DNA of 64,000 nt from an uncultured Clostridia bacterium. GTDB lineage: Bacteria; Bacillota; Clostridia; Oscillospirales; Acutalibacteraceae. The translations under genes were made by a program, and so were the position numbers. How positions within the stretch are numbered: position 1 is the first letter of the stretch; every line of letters begins with the position of its first letter. Location of the stretch: contig CANRIZ010000014.1 in assembly GCA_947630835.1 (NCBI GenBank), forward strand, positions 1-64,000, read 5' to 3'. The notes under the pieces are model-generated. The model saw only the letters and a program-made list of their open reading frames with translations. It made no database searches and was not told where the DNA came from. Below are positions 42,654 through 51,839 of the stretch, piece by piece.

Positions 42654-42942
42654 AACAATCTACCCACTGCATATCCTTTTCAACTTCCCAGAAGGTTTTT
42701 CCGTTCCAAATTTTTGCATTTTCAAAGTCGGTAATACAATCTGAAACAGACAACCGAGAAGTTGAGAAGATAGTAGAGCTACAGGTAAGATTATAGATTT
42801 CAAGCACTACCTTAATAATTTTTCCCTTTTCGTCCTTTGTAACTTGGCAGCCGTTGAAAAAGAATTTTTTGCCGTCATATATTACATAGTGGTCTTCATA
42901 AGATAATTTATCAATGAAATCTTTTGCATTTCCGTCAATCAT
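42652..42942 (-). CDS. Cassette B: small acidic partner 2
   Basis: A 96-residue protein, MIDGNAKDFIDKLSYED at the start and GKTFWEVEKDMQWVDC at the end. YDGKKFFFNG lies in the middle. Its ATG overlaps the stop of MGGRGTF gene 2 by eight bases, which implies translational coupling. It is one of four members of this unrecognised family in the window and the closest in layout to the cassette A copy. An immunity or antitoxin role is inferred only from position and acidity. Confidence 0.75.
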   Translation of the reverse strand: MIDGNAKDFIDKLSYEDHYVIYDGKKFFFNGCQVTKDEKGKIIKVVLEIYNLTCSSTIFSTSRLSVSDCITDFENAKIWNGKTFWEVEKDMQWVDC

Positions 42943-43321
42943 ACCATTTTCGTCCTTTCATATATTTTTTGTATTTTTCAAAAGTTTGTCTGTCCAAATA
43001 TTGAGCAGGCCCGTGAGTAAAATCCTTATCGTAATAATGAATGTGAAGCACAGGATCATGATGCCCCGTTAGTCGAGGTTCGGGATGATAGGCAATTTCC
43101 ATTTTCAGCATATGATCTTCCTTGCCGTAAATTCTAAGCATACCCATTGTTCCGTCTTTGTGGAGCTTTAAGTACATTTCGCTTGAATGTGCTTCGGCGG
43201 GGAGATCATGTAAACCGGTTCCCGGTATTCCTATGAGGACTTTTACGCCATCATATTTATCGACAGTCTGATATGTATAAGGAACCGGATTTCCTGCCGC
43301 AAAAGTACCTCTTCCGCCCAT
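42935..43321 (-). CDS. Cassette B: MGGRGTF protein 2
   Basis: A 128-residue intact member of the MGGRGTF family: MGGRGTFAAGNPVPYTYQTV, LPAEAHSSEMYLKL, EIAYHPEPRLTG, VLHIHYY, and KYKKYMKGRKWYD at the end. The C-terminal third differs most from copy 1 and the cassette A copy, so specificity may lie there. It is preceded by a copied fragment of the DUF4417 gene end, and the partner gene overlaps its stop. Confidence 0.75.
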   Translation of the reverse strand: MGGRGTFAAGNPVPYTYQTVDKYDGVKVLIGIPGTGLHDLPAEAHSSEMYLKLHKDGTMGMLRIYGKEDHMLKMEIAYHPEPRLTGHHDPVLHIHYYDKDFTHGPAQYLDRQTFEKYKKYMKGRKWYD

Positions 43322-43337
43322 ATCAGCACACCACCCT
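43305..43337 (-). repeat. Duplication seam: copied end of the DUF4417 gene before pair 2
   Basis: The minus strand reads AAGGGTGGTGTGCTGATATG before MGGRGTF gene 2, a slightly diverged copy of the DUF4417 end plus the one-base spacer. Confidence 0.7.
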
Positions 43338-43615
43338 TAACAGTCTACCCACTGCATATCCTTTTCAACTTCCCAAAAGGATTTCCCACCGAAGATTTTT
43401 GCGCTGACAAACTCTGAAACGGGATAGTTTTTATCTTTTGAATAGGCACGCCATTCAAAACGGCTGTCAGAAGGTTCCAAAACATAAAGCTCCAGCGTCG
43501 GTGTTTTGTTTTCCAAATAGCCTTGTATAAAATATTTATTCCCGTTGTAGAGAAAAAAACGCTCATCGCCATAATACAGACCATCGATAAACTCTTGTGC
43601 ATTTCCGTTTATCAA
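43337..43615 (-). CDS. Cassette B: small acidic partner 1
   Basis: A 92-residue member of the small acidic family: INGNAQEFIDGLYYGD at the start, YNGNKYFIQG in the middle, and GKSFWEVEKDMQWVDC at the end, nearly identical to partner 2 at the C-terminus. The start is TTG overlapping the TGA stop of MGGRGTF gene 1 (TTGA), so its translation should depend on that gene. The middle of the protein is the variable part. Confidence 0.72.
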   Translation of the reverse strand: MINGNAQEFIDGLYYGDERFFLYNGNKYFIQGYLENKTPTLELYVLEPSDSRFEWRAYSKDKNYPVSEFVSAKIFGGKSFWEVEKDMQWVDC

Positions 43616-43995
43616 GATAATTTCACTCCCTTCAAATATTTTTTATACCTTTTAATTTCTTCCGATGTCATCAAACGTGGCGTTCGGTCTTGAAAATTGT
43701 CTCTGCTATATTCATGAATATGTAGAACATTCTCCGATCTATTTCCATTGTTCAATTTCGGCTCCGGGTGATATGCAATCTCTCGAATGAGATAGTGGTC
43801 TTTGTCATAAAAACGCATTTCATGGAATGTGCCGTCTGGTTTTAGTTTGATATAAGCGCTGCTAGAATGTGCTTCGTCGGGCAGACTGTGCTTCCCGTTT
43901 ATCCCTTCTAAAACCTTTACATCCTCAATATAGCCGACGGTTTTGTATGTATAATCCACTGGATTTCCTACCGCGAAAGTACCTCTTCCTCCCAT
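43612..43995 (-). CDS. Cassette B: MGGRGTF protein 1
   Basis: A 127-residue member of the family, closest to the cassette A copy: MGGRGTFAVGNPVDYTYKTV, LPDEAHSSSAYIKL, REIAYHPEPKL, VLHIHEYSRDNFQDRTPRL and KRYKKYLKGVKLS. Its ATG follows the DUF4417 stop by one base (TGACATG), as in cassette A. No signal peptide or membrane segment. Conserved His residues suggest metal binding or catalysis; function unknown. Confidence 0.75.
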   Translation of the reverse strand: MGGRGTFAVGNPVDYTYKTVGYIEDVKVLEGINGKHSLPDEAHSSSAYIKLKPDGTFHEMRFYDKDHYLIREIAYHPEPKLNNGNRSENVLHIHEYSRDNFQDRTPRLMTSEEIKRYKKYLKGVKLS

Positions 43996-43996
43996 G

Positions 43997-44620
43997 TCAC
44001 CGCACCACCTTTCTTGAAGACAGATAGTCTACCGGTACAATATTGCCCTTCATCTCGGGAAACGGCGTACCGAAAACGATGATTTTTTCGGGCTGTAACC
44101 GCTCGAGCATTTCGTTATAACCGCGCAAAAAGCCAAGGCGGGAACGCTTGCACCCGATCATACCCACAGCGACTGTTCCGCTTTGCTCGACGCCGTCAAA
44201 GCAGAATTCAAAACTGCGGCTGTCGCTCCAGCTGATGGTTGGAACCACCCTCAATCCTTTGCTTTGCCAATACGCACCTACCCAGCGATTTTTCCCAACA
44301 CTTTCGATCTGCCGCCACAAATCCATATCGGAGTATGTCGAGAAATCCGGTGTAAGCAAAAATGCATATTGAGAGTATCTCCTTAGCGAGCGTTCGGGAT
44401 GATCATATATTCCGCTGAACCGATAATCGTCAACAAAAAAGTGAACGCCTTTTTTCTTGTTTCCTTCGCTATCATTTGACCTTGTGTCGGAACATGCCAC
44501 TAAGTTGATTTTGTCAAAAGGAAGATTTTGCCTTTTAACAATGGGGATACCCCATTTTCCTGCGGTTTCATAAGAGTTCCGCATAAAAAGCGGATCTTCA
44601 CGCATCTGTTTACTTTTCAT
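43997..44620 (-). CDS. Cassette B: DUF4417 domain protein
   Basis: A 207-residue protein closely similar to the one in cassette A throughout (KKKGVHFFVDDYRFSGIYDH, LLTPDFSTYSDMDLWRQIES, TISWSDSRSFEFCFDGVEQS, IIVFGTPFPEMKGNIVPVDY). ATG 44620 gives MKSKQMREDPLFMRNSY, aligned with the cassette A start; the track start at 44647 adds nine unrelated residues. DUF4417 is an uncharacterised family frequent in mobile DNA. It heads the pair array and is coupled to MGGRGTF gene 1. Confidence 0.88.
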   Translation of the reverse strand: MKSKQMREDPLFMRNSYETAGKWGIPIVKRQNLPFDKINLVACSDTRSNDSEGNKKKGVHFFVDDYRFSGIYDHPERSLRRYSQYAFLLTPDFSTYSDMDLWRQIESVGKNRWVGAYWQSKGLRVVPTISWSDSRSFEFCFDGVEQSGTVAVGMIGCKRSRLGFLRGYNEMLERLQPEKIIVFGTPFPEMKGNIVPVDYLSSRKVVR

Positions 44621-44699
44621 AATGAGTATAATCCTTTCCGGGATCATTACGGAAACGGCATTGGATCCCGTGCTTTTGTTGAAAATTTACCGCTTCCAC

Positions 44700-44728
44700 T
44701 TGATTTTTGCCCCGAAATATGTTATACT
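44700..44728 (+). promoter_or_regulatory. Predicted promoter of the cassette B small RNA
   Basis: TTGATT, 17 bases, TATACT on the plus strand, placed as in cassette A. The spacer and -10 contain one arm (CCCCGAAATATGTTATA) of an imperfect inverted repeat whose other arm is TATAACAGTATTCGGGG. Confidence 0.45.
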
Positions 44729-44734
44729 CAAAAA

Positions 44735-44808
44735 GCCAAGACGAATATAACAGTATTCGGGGAATTGCATCGTTATAACTGCTCGAACAGCTATAACGGT
44801 GCTTTTTC
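44735..44808 (+). ncRNA. Candidate divergent small RNA, cassette B copy
   Basis: A predicted transcript of about 74 nt with GCCAAGACGAAU, a CGAAU/AUUCG hairpin with an eight-base loop, GGGGAAUU, and a terminator hairpin (CGTTATAACTG with CAGCTATAACG) followed by CTTTTTC. The order of parts matches cassette A, although the terminator sequences are different. The T run is short. It lies between the peptidase and DUF4417 genes on the opposite strand. Expression is not shown by sequence alone. Confidence 0.42.
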
Positions 44809-44862
44809 TGTATATAAGTTAATCATAAAGATATTCCTCCTTTCCGTTCATTCACAGCGCAC

Positions 44863-45387
44863 TTAATAAGTCAACCGTTTCTTTGCGGCGGACTCCGATA
44901 CGCCGTAGACCTGCATTATTTCTTCTTTTGTCATTCCTTTTGTGCTCTCATAAGGCATCATGACTTCTCCTGCAAGGGCCATAACGATCCATTCTAAACG
45001 CTTATATGCAGGAGTTTCCTTTGTTAATTGGCGTGAAAAAATGGGCTTGAATCCGAGTTTGTCGGCAAACGGGTGCATAATTTCGTGAATGATGTGCATT
45101 CTGTGTCCGCCGATTTTCTTCTCATATGCACCTTTATATACGGAATCTTTTATTTGTATGAGATAACCGTCTTCGGTTTTTACGCATTGTGCCGGAACAT
45201 TACCAGGAAGTTCGTCGTTATATACTATCGTGTACCTGACATCTTCAAAGCCCTCAAAATCGGGGAGCCTGTCAAGAAGTTTCACTGGGTCAATCGATTC
45301 ATCTTGCGTTAAGCCGCATATTGAGCGAAAGAGTTTTGCATATAAGCGAAGTTCGTGTCGGTTAGTCGGTTTCGTCTCGTAATCCAC
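44863..45387 (-). CDS. Cassette B: ImmA/IrrE-like metallopeptidase
   Basis: A 174-residue protein with the zinc motif HIIHEIMHPFADKLG (HEIMH) near residue 100 and a following helical region with ALAGEVMMPYES, which supplies the third ligand region and the MMPY-type loop seen in ImmA-like proteins. The C-terminal MTKEEIMQVYGVSESAAKKR is the family end. It starts at GTG sharing one base with the XRE stop (TAGTG). It is much diverged from the cassette A peptidase (HECGH), so the regulators were exchanged or evolved faster than the rest. Confidence 0.85.
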   Translation of the reverse strand: MDYETKPTNRHELRLYAKLFRSICGLTQDESIDPVKLLDRLPDFEGFEDVRYTIVYNDELPGNVPAQCVKTEDGYLIQIKDSVYKGAYEKKIGGHRMHIIHEIMHPFADKLGFKPIFSRQLTKETPAYKRLEWIVMALAGEVMMPYESTKGMTKEEIMQVYGVSESAAKKRLTY

Positions 45388-45749
45388 TACTCATCCTCCT
45401 TGTTCAGGAGTTTCATAATGGCTTCAGCGGTATCTTCGTCAAGATTCTCAAAGGATCTCTGAAATTGAACAGCGAGCTGCCTCTGGGTGTTAGACGCGGA
45501 GGTAAGATTTATTTTCATTTGCGTCTTAGACGACTCAATGGCATCAAGCAATTCCGCTTTTTTCTCCGAATCCAGCTTATAATGCTCTACGATTTTCGGA
45601 ATCCACTCTTCCGGAACATTCCTTTTTCCGCTTTCGACGGTGGAAACAAAAGGGATCTTTACTTCCAGCATCTTTGCGGTGTCGCCCATAACCTCATGTG
45701 CTTTTACCCTAAGTACACGCATAAATTCTCCGTATTTTGTATATGCCAT
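45387..45749 (-). CDS. Cassette B: XRE-like transcriptional regulator
   Basis: A 120-residue protein with an N-terminal HTH of the XRE type: YTKYGEFMRVLRVKAHEVMG, then LEVKIPFVSTVESGKRNVPE, and a C-terminal helical part (LAVQFQRSFENLDEDTAEAI). It is not closely related to the cassette A regulator. ATG 45749 follows GGAGG by eight bases; the track begins two codons earlier at TTG. It is the first gene of the cassette, with a perfect promoter, and its partner peptidase is directly coupled. Confidence 0.85.
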   Translation of the reverse strand: MAYTKYGEFMRVLRVKAHEVMGDTAKMLEVKIPFVSTVESGKRNVPEEWIPKIVEHYKLDSEKKAELLDAIESSKTQMKINLTSASNTQRQLAVQFQRSFENLDEDTAEAIMKLLNKEDE

Positions 45750-45773
45750 TTTCAATTCCTCCCTTTCCGGTTG

Positions 45774-45802
45774 ATTATATCATGGGTTAACTTGCTTGTC
45801 AA
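45774..45802 (-). promoter_or_regulatory. Consensus promoter of cassette B
   Basis: On the minus strand TTGACA, 17 bases, TATAAT. TTAAC occurs three times (45787, 45810, 45834) at about 23-base spacing over and behind the promoter, possible regulator sites. Confidence 0.82.
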
Positions 45803-45942
45803 GAAAAATTTAACAAGCTTTTGATTAAATTATTTAACTAATAAAATTTGCAAATTTTTTTTCATTATCACTTATTGCGGTGGGTTCCTATATTAGGGCT
45901 ATCCGTAGACTTTTTACTTTTTGACAGAAATATATTTCTACA

Positions 45943-45979
45943 CAAAAAATCCCCTGAAGCTGTGGCTTCGGGGGATTAA
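45943..45979 (-). terminator. Rho-independent terminator after the zinc-ribbon membrane protein gene
   Basis: On the minus strand AATCCCCCGAAGC and GCTTCAGGGGATT form a stem followed by TTTTTG. It contains AAAATCCCCTGAA (plus strand), also present in the terminator on the other side of cassette B. Confidence 0.85.
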
Positions 45980-46014
45980 TACTATATGAAGTTATAAATT
46001 ATATACAGTTAAAA

Positions 46015-46788
46015 TTATGCCTGCTGTTCTATTTCGCTCAATTCTTTTTCAATTGCCTGTTCGAGCGTGGGCTGATTTTCAAGCTGCTTTTTAAAGCCTT
46101 TGCTTGTGATTATATTGATTATAACATTTACAAAGAAAAGCGCAATTCCTATAGCATAGCCCCACCATACGACCGAGCCCGAAAAGATATTAAGACTGTT
46201 TGCCTGCGAAGCGGTGGCGAACATTGAAAGAAGCGCCGCCGAAGCCGCCCAAAAAGCGGTGGCAAAGAAATTGAGCACAACGTTAACGCCTGCTTTAAGA
46301 TTGATTGCGGCTATGATTGTAATAAAGAAATTCAGCACGCCCGCAACAACCGCAAGGAAAGCCATAACTATGGCGAGCATAAGGAATTTAACGCTCCCGC
46401 CCAGCGCGGTTGCCGACATAAGCTTAAACCCGCCCATAAAATCGAGCTTTGTAAGGTAATTTAAAATCATGGTAAGGAATGAAACCGATTCCGACTTCTC
46501 AAAGAACGGGAAAACCAAATTCATTTTAAGAAGCGGAACTACGAGAGCAACAAGGGGAAGGAGCGAAAAAACGAGCCTGACTATCCTGAAAGGACTGCCC
46601 ACGGTGCCCGACTTGAAATTGTTGAGCCTGTAGTGCAGCTTTGCAAAAGCAACGTCCGCCTCGTGGGAATCCTCCTCAAGTCTTTTCTCCCAGTTGTGAT
46701 TGGGAATGTTTGCGCCGCAGTGTTTACATTCGGCACGGAAATCGTACCAATGAAGCGTCTCACCGCAGTTGGGACATTTTGCTGCCAT
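46015..46788 (-). CDS. Zinc-ribbon membrane protein of unknown function
   Basis: A 257-residue protein. The first 30 residues form a zinc ribbon (CPNCGETLHWYDFRAECKHC), followed by a charged linker and four to five membrane helices (IVRLVFSLLPLVALVVPLLK; FLMLAIVMAFLAVVAGVLNF; VVLNFFATAFWAASAALLSM; WGYAIGIALFFVNVIINIIT) and an acidic C-terminal helix. Such small zinc-ribbon membrane proteins are common in Clostridia and uncharacterised. It follows the arabinofuranosidase gene on the same strand and ends at its own terminator. Confidence 0.75.
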   Translation of the reverse strand: MAAKCPNCGETLHWYDFRAECKHCGANIPNHNWEKRLEEDSHEADVAFAKLHYRLNNFKSGTVGSPFRIVRLVFSLLPLVALVVPLLKMNLVFPFFEKSESVSFLTMILNYLTKLDFMGGFKLMSATALGGSVKFLMLAIVMAFLAVVAGVLNFFITIIAAINLKAGVNVVLNFFATAFWAASAALLSMFATASQANSLNIFSGSVVWWGYAIGIALFFVNVIINIITSKGFKKQLENQPTLEQAIEKELSEIEQQA

Positions 46789-46800
46789 AATATCAATCTC

Positions 46801-48470
<1,670 letters not shown>

Positions 48471-48531
48471 CAAAATCGGAAAGGCAGCCCTTATAAAGGG
48501 GTGGTTACATTTCTTACGGAGGTAAAAGAGA

Positions 48532-49146
48532 ATGAATGATTTTGAGGCGGTTATCCGTCATTATGATGCCCTTGTCGACGAGGGCAACGATCCGGTTCTT
48601 GACCCGCCGGTATTACAGGAATACATGGATAAGTGGGACGGGCAGAGTTTTATAGACGCAATGGAATTAAATAAAAACAAGTCCGTGCTTGAAATCGGCG
48701 TGGGAACAGGGCGGCTGGCGGTTCGGACAGCGCCCTTGTGCGGCAGATTCTGCGGGATTGATCTGTCCCCCAAAACCGTGGAACGGGCGAAAGAAAACCT
48801 TGCGGGAATCTCGAACGTGCGCCTTGTCTGCGGGGATTTTATGGCTTATCCGTTTTGCGAAATCTTCGACGTCATTTATTCCTCGCTTACTTTTATGCAC
48901 ATAAGGGATAAGCAAGCCGCGCTTAACAGGACTGCCGCATTGCTAAACGGCGGCGGGCGGCTTGTGCTGTCCATTGACAAAAATCAAAGCGATACCATTG
49001 ATATGGGCAACCGAAAAGTTGAAATTTACCCCGATAAGCCGAAAAATATCGAAAGCGGAATACGTGCCGCCGGTCTGCAAATCACAGCGCGGCGGGAAAC
49101 GGAATTTGCCGTCGTGTATGTTGCGGTAAAAACGGACGATACATAA
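48532..49146 (+). CDS. Class I SAM-dependent methyltransferase
   Basis: A 204-residue enzyme. VLEIGVGTGRLAVRTAPLCG (about residue 49) is motif I, GIDLSPKTVERAKENL motif II, LVCGDFMAYPF and IFDVIYSSLTFMHIRDKQAA motif IV, and LNGGGRLVLSID motif V. The type resembles methyltransferase domain 25 proteins acting on small molecules. GGAGGTAAAAGAGA precedes the ATG. No operon partners; the DNA after it holds only gene remnants. Substrate unknown. Confidence 0.88.
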   Translation: MNDFEAVIRHYDALVDEGNDPVLDPPVLQEYMDKWDGQSFIDAMELNKNKSVLEIGVGTGRLAVRTAPLCGRFCGIDLSPKTVERAKENLAGISNVRLVCGDFMAYPFCEIFDVIYSSLTFMHIRDKQAALNRTAALLNGGGRLVLSIDKNQSDTIDMGNRKVEIYPDKPKNIESGIRAAGLQITARRETEFAVVYVAVKTDDT

Positions 49147-49182
49147 GGTCAAACCATAAATATGTAAGACGGCATCTATTGA

Positions 49183-49344
49183 AGGAATAATACAAAATGG
49201 GATTACGAGATTGCGCACAGCAGAGCCGATCGAGGAAATTGGATAGCTTGGAAGAAACAGAACCTTGAAAACTGCAAGCTCGGTCTGATTATCCCGTATT
49301 ACGGAATATTGAACGGCAAGCCGTACTCCGCAACCGTCGGTTGA
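49183..49344 (+). pseudogene. Remnant of a GNAT-type acetyltransferase
   Basis: A frame without a proper start reads WDYEIAHSRADRGNWIAWKK and LIIPYYGILNGKPYSATVG before TGA. This resembles an N-terminal segment of GNAT proteins common in Clostridia, in which a WKKxxL helix is followed by YYGxLxGxxI. The acetyl-CoA-binding part is missing. The following bases to 49447 read HISNRRLVECNRKKGYDFLD in another frame and look like a further unidentified gene piece. Confidence 0.45.
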
Positions 49345-49447
49345 CATATTTCCAACCGCCGTTTGGTGGAATGTAACCGCAAAAAGGGCTATGATTTTCT
49401 TGACGGTCCGAATAATGCCGTCGAAAAAGTCATTCGGAGGAAAGAAA

Positions 49448-50431
49448 ATGATTTTAGCTGACAAAATAACGAATTTAAGAAAAAAGAACGGCTGGTCGCA
49501 GGAGGAGCTTGCGGAGAAAATGCGGGTGTCGAGGCAGGCGGTTTCCAAATGGGAGGGTGCGCAGACCGTGCCGGATTTGGAGAAAATTTTGGCGCTCAGC
49601 CGTCTGTTCGGCGTTACGACGGATTATCTGTTAAAGGACGAGCTTGAGGACGAAGAATTTACGGACGAAACGGACCGCACGCCTGTAAAACGGGTTTCTC
49701 TTGCCCTTGCAAACGAATTTTTGGAGTGGAGAAAAAAAGCGGCAAAACGCATTGCCGCCGCTTCGTTTTTATGTATTGCCGCCGTGATTCCGTTGCTCCT
49801 TTTGGCGGCGGCGTCGACAGTACCGGGATATTCTGTTTCCGAATACTTCGCCGTAGGCGTGGGATATGCAGTTTTGTTTTTGTTTGTCGCCGCAGCCGTT
49901 GCGATTTTCGTTTCCTGCGGGTTCAAAAACGCTCCCTATGCGTTTATCGGCAAAGAGCCGTTTGAAACGGAGTACGGCGTGGACGGTATGGTAAAGGAAA
50001 GGCAGAAAGCGTACCGACCGACTTATGTAAAAATCAATATCATAGCCGCCTGCCTGTGCGTTCTTTCGCCTGTTCCGCTTTTTGTAGGCGTAGTCACTCA
50101 AAAAGAGTTTTTCGTGGTGGTTATGTTGACCGTTACCCTGCTCTTGGCCGGGCTTGGAGCCTCCCTTTTTGTCCTTTCAGGTGTTCGCCGTGCAAGTATG
50201 CAGAAGCTCTTGAAAGAGGGCGAATATGCCCTGCGGGACCGGGGAAAAATCCTTATTAAGAAAACCGTTTCCACGGTATATTGGCTGAGCGTTACCGCCG
50301 TTTATCTCGGTTGGAGCTTTTTGACGGACGATTGGAAAATCACTTGGGTAGTTTGGCCAGTGGCGGGCGTTTTGTTCAGCGCAGTTATGTGCCTTTGCAA
50401 TCTGTTCATAAACCGTGATACCGATCGGTAA
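49448..50431 (+). CDS. XRE family regulator with C-terminal membrane domain
   Basis: A 327-residue protein with an N-terminal HTH (ITNLRKKNGWSQEELAEKMR, then VSRQAVSKWEGAQTVPDLEK) and about five membrane helices in two groups (AAASFLCIAAVIPLLLLAAA; VGYAVLFLFVAAAVAIFVSC; the pair near residue 205-260; SVTAVYLGWSFLTDDW). This layout is frequent in Clostridia. Such proteins may sense membrane or envelope state and regulate nearby genes. ATG 49448 follows GGAGGAAAGAAA; the track starts earlier within remnant sequence. Confidence 0.88.
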   Translation: MILADKITNLRKKNGWSQEELAEKMRVSRQAVSKWEGAQTVPDLEKILALSRLFGVTTDYLLKDELEDEEFTDETDRTPVKRVSLALANEFLEWRKKAAKRIAAASFLCIAAVIPLLLLAAASTVPGYSVSEYFAVGVGYAVLFLFVAAAVAIFVSCGFKNAPYAFIGKEPFETEYGVDGMVKERQKAYRPTYVKINIIAACLCVLSPVPLFVGVVTQKEFFVVVMLTVTLLLAGLGASLFVLSGVRRASMQKLLKEGEYALRDRGKILIKKTVSTVYWLSVTAVYLGWSFLTDDWKITWVVWPVAGVLFSAVMCLCNLFINRDTDR

Positions 50432-50483
50432 AATCAACGATTTAGCCGAAAGCACGCATTTAAACTTCTGTACGGGAGACTAA

Positions 50484-50774
50484 TCAAGCAAAATTGCTTC
50501 AGGCGTTGAAGTGCCGTTTGATTATGAAAAACCTCTGCCCGACGGATACCGGGTTGCAGAGCTTCAGGAATGTATCATGATTTACTTTCAAAGCGAGCCG
50601 TATGAAAATCCCGATGATTTCGGAATATTTATCGGACAGGTTCAAAAAGCGGCCGAAAATTACGATTTTGAACGCTACGGTTACAGATTAGCCCGTCATA
50701 TTGCCCCGACATTAAATTTGGGAGCAGAAACAAAAATCGGGGCAAGGGTTGCAATTCCCGTAATCAAAAAATAA
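50484..50774 (+). pseudogene. C-terminal remnant of an AraC-type regulator with GyrI-like domain
   Basis: The frame opens just after a stop and reads KIASGVEVPFDYEKPLPDGY, then IMIYFQSEPYE and ENYDFERYGYRLARHIAPTLN. This corresponds to the last part of the GyrI-like effector domain found at the end of AraC/MarA-type regulators in Clostridia (GVEVPFDYDKP...YGYRWAD). The HTH part is absent and no start or ribosome binding site is present. The 240 bases after it hold no gene that I recognise. Confidence 0.55.
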
Positions 50775-51017
50775 TCCAAGGCGTTTTTCACAGACGGTAG
50801 AAAACATCTCCAAAGTGTCGGACGCATATACCGAAGTCTATACAGGCGAGCAATTATAACTCGCATAAAAAAATCCACACCTTTTGGGGAATGAAAAAAG
50901 CGAAAATCGAAAATTAAGCCTATCAACCTGCGGTAGAAATGCCGAAAATCAACCGTCGGTTCGTGTTTTTTCGCTCTCGTTTCCGGTATACCGGAGCTAT
51001 GAAAGGAGGAGCTCGAT

Positions 51018-51632
51018 ATGGATCAAATCAAAATCGGAAAATTCATAGCTTCATGCAGAAAAGAACAGGGTATGACTCAAGCCGCCCTTGCCGAGAAGCT
51101 CGGCATAAGCGATCGGGCGGTATCAAAATGGGAAACGGGAAAATCCATGCCCGATTCGGGAATTATGCTTGAGCTGTGCGATTTTCTGAAAATCAACGTC
51201 AACGAACTCCTGTCGGGCGAAAGAATTATGGCAGAATCTTATGACAAGCGGGCGGAGGAAAATCTTTTGGCAATGAGGCGCGAGCTCGAAAAAAAGAATC
51301 GGCAGATGCTGAGAACGGAATACCTGATTACCGTTCCGACGGTTGCCGCCGGGCTTGTTTTGGTGTTTGCGGCTTCCTTTGTCGCAATGCCTGTATGGCT
51401 TCGAATCGTACTGCTCGCATTTGCTTTTGTGATGATTTTCGCGGTAGCTTTTATCGCCGTCGGCATTGAGCAGAAAGCCGGATACTATGAGTGCCAAAGC
51501 TGCGGTCACAGATATGTGCCTACCTATTGGCAGGTAAATCTCGCGCTTCACACCGGCAGAACGAGATATATGAAATGCCCGAAATGCGGCAAGCGAACTT
51601 GGCAGAAAAAAGTATTGACAAAGGAAGAGTAG
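51018..51632 (+). CDS. XRE family regulator with membrane helices and zinc ribbon
   Basis: A 204-residue protein: N-terminal HTH (IASCRKEQGMTQAALAEKLG, ISDRAVSKWETGKSMPDSGI), then a coiled linker, two membrane helices (YLITVPTVAAGLVLVFAASF; IVLLAFAFVMIFAVAFIAVG) and a C-terminal zinc ribbon (YYECQSCGHRY ... MKCPKCGKRTW). The combination is known in Firmicutes but not functionally defined. AAAGGAGGAGCTCGAT precedes the ATG. It ends at a strong terminator. Confidence 0.9.
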   Translation: MDQIKIGKFIASCRKEQGMTQAALAEKLGISDRAVSKWETGKSMPDSGIMLELCDFLKINVNELLSGERIMAESYDKRAEENLLAMRRELEKKNRQMLRTEYLITVPTVAAGLVLVFAASFVAMPVWLRIVLLAFAFVMIFAVAFIAVGIEQKAGYYECQSCGHRYVPTYWQVNLALHTGRTRYMKCPKCGKRTWQKKVLTKEE

Positions 51633-51668
51633 TTGCGTTTGCCGCCGAGCCGCAAAACAGAATATTCG

Positions 51669-51707
51669 CCACAGCGCCCAAGCGTAAAACTGGGCGCTGT
51701 TTTTTTA
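51669..51707 (+). terminator. Rho-independent terminator
   Basis: CAGCGCCCA and TGGGCGCTG form a 9-bp stem with a 10-base loop, followed by TTTTTTTA. Confidence 0.88.
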
Positions 51708-51839
51708 GTATAACAAAACGCAAAAAAACGAATATGGTACGGCAGTCCGCCGTATTTCAATATATTTTTAAACCGAATGGCTTTTGAGTTTGCCGATATT
51801 ATTGAAATCGGAACCGCCCGTACGGGTTGACGTTTAATT

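Noticed and set aside
8757-45802. Complete prophage or ICE spanning the two cassettes.
   Set aside because: No integrase, terminase, portal, relaxase or replication gene is present, and housekeeping genes (gapA, efp, rpsU, rsmA) fill the space between.
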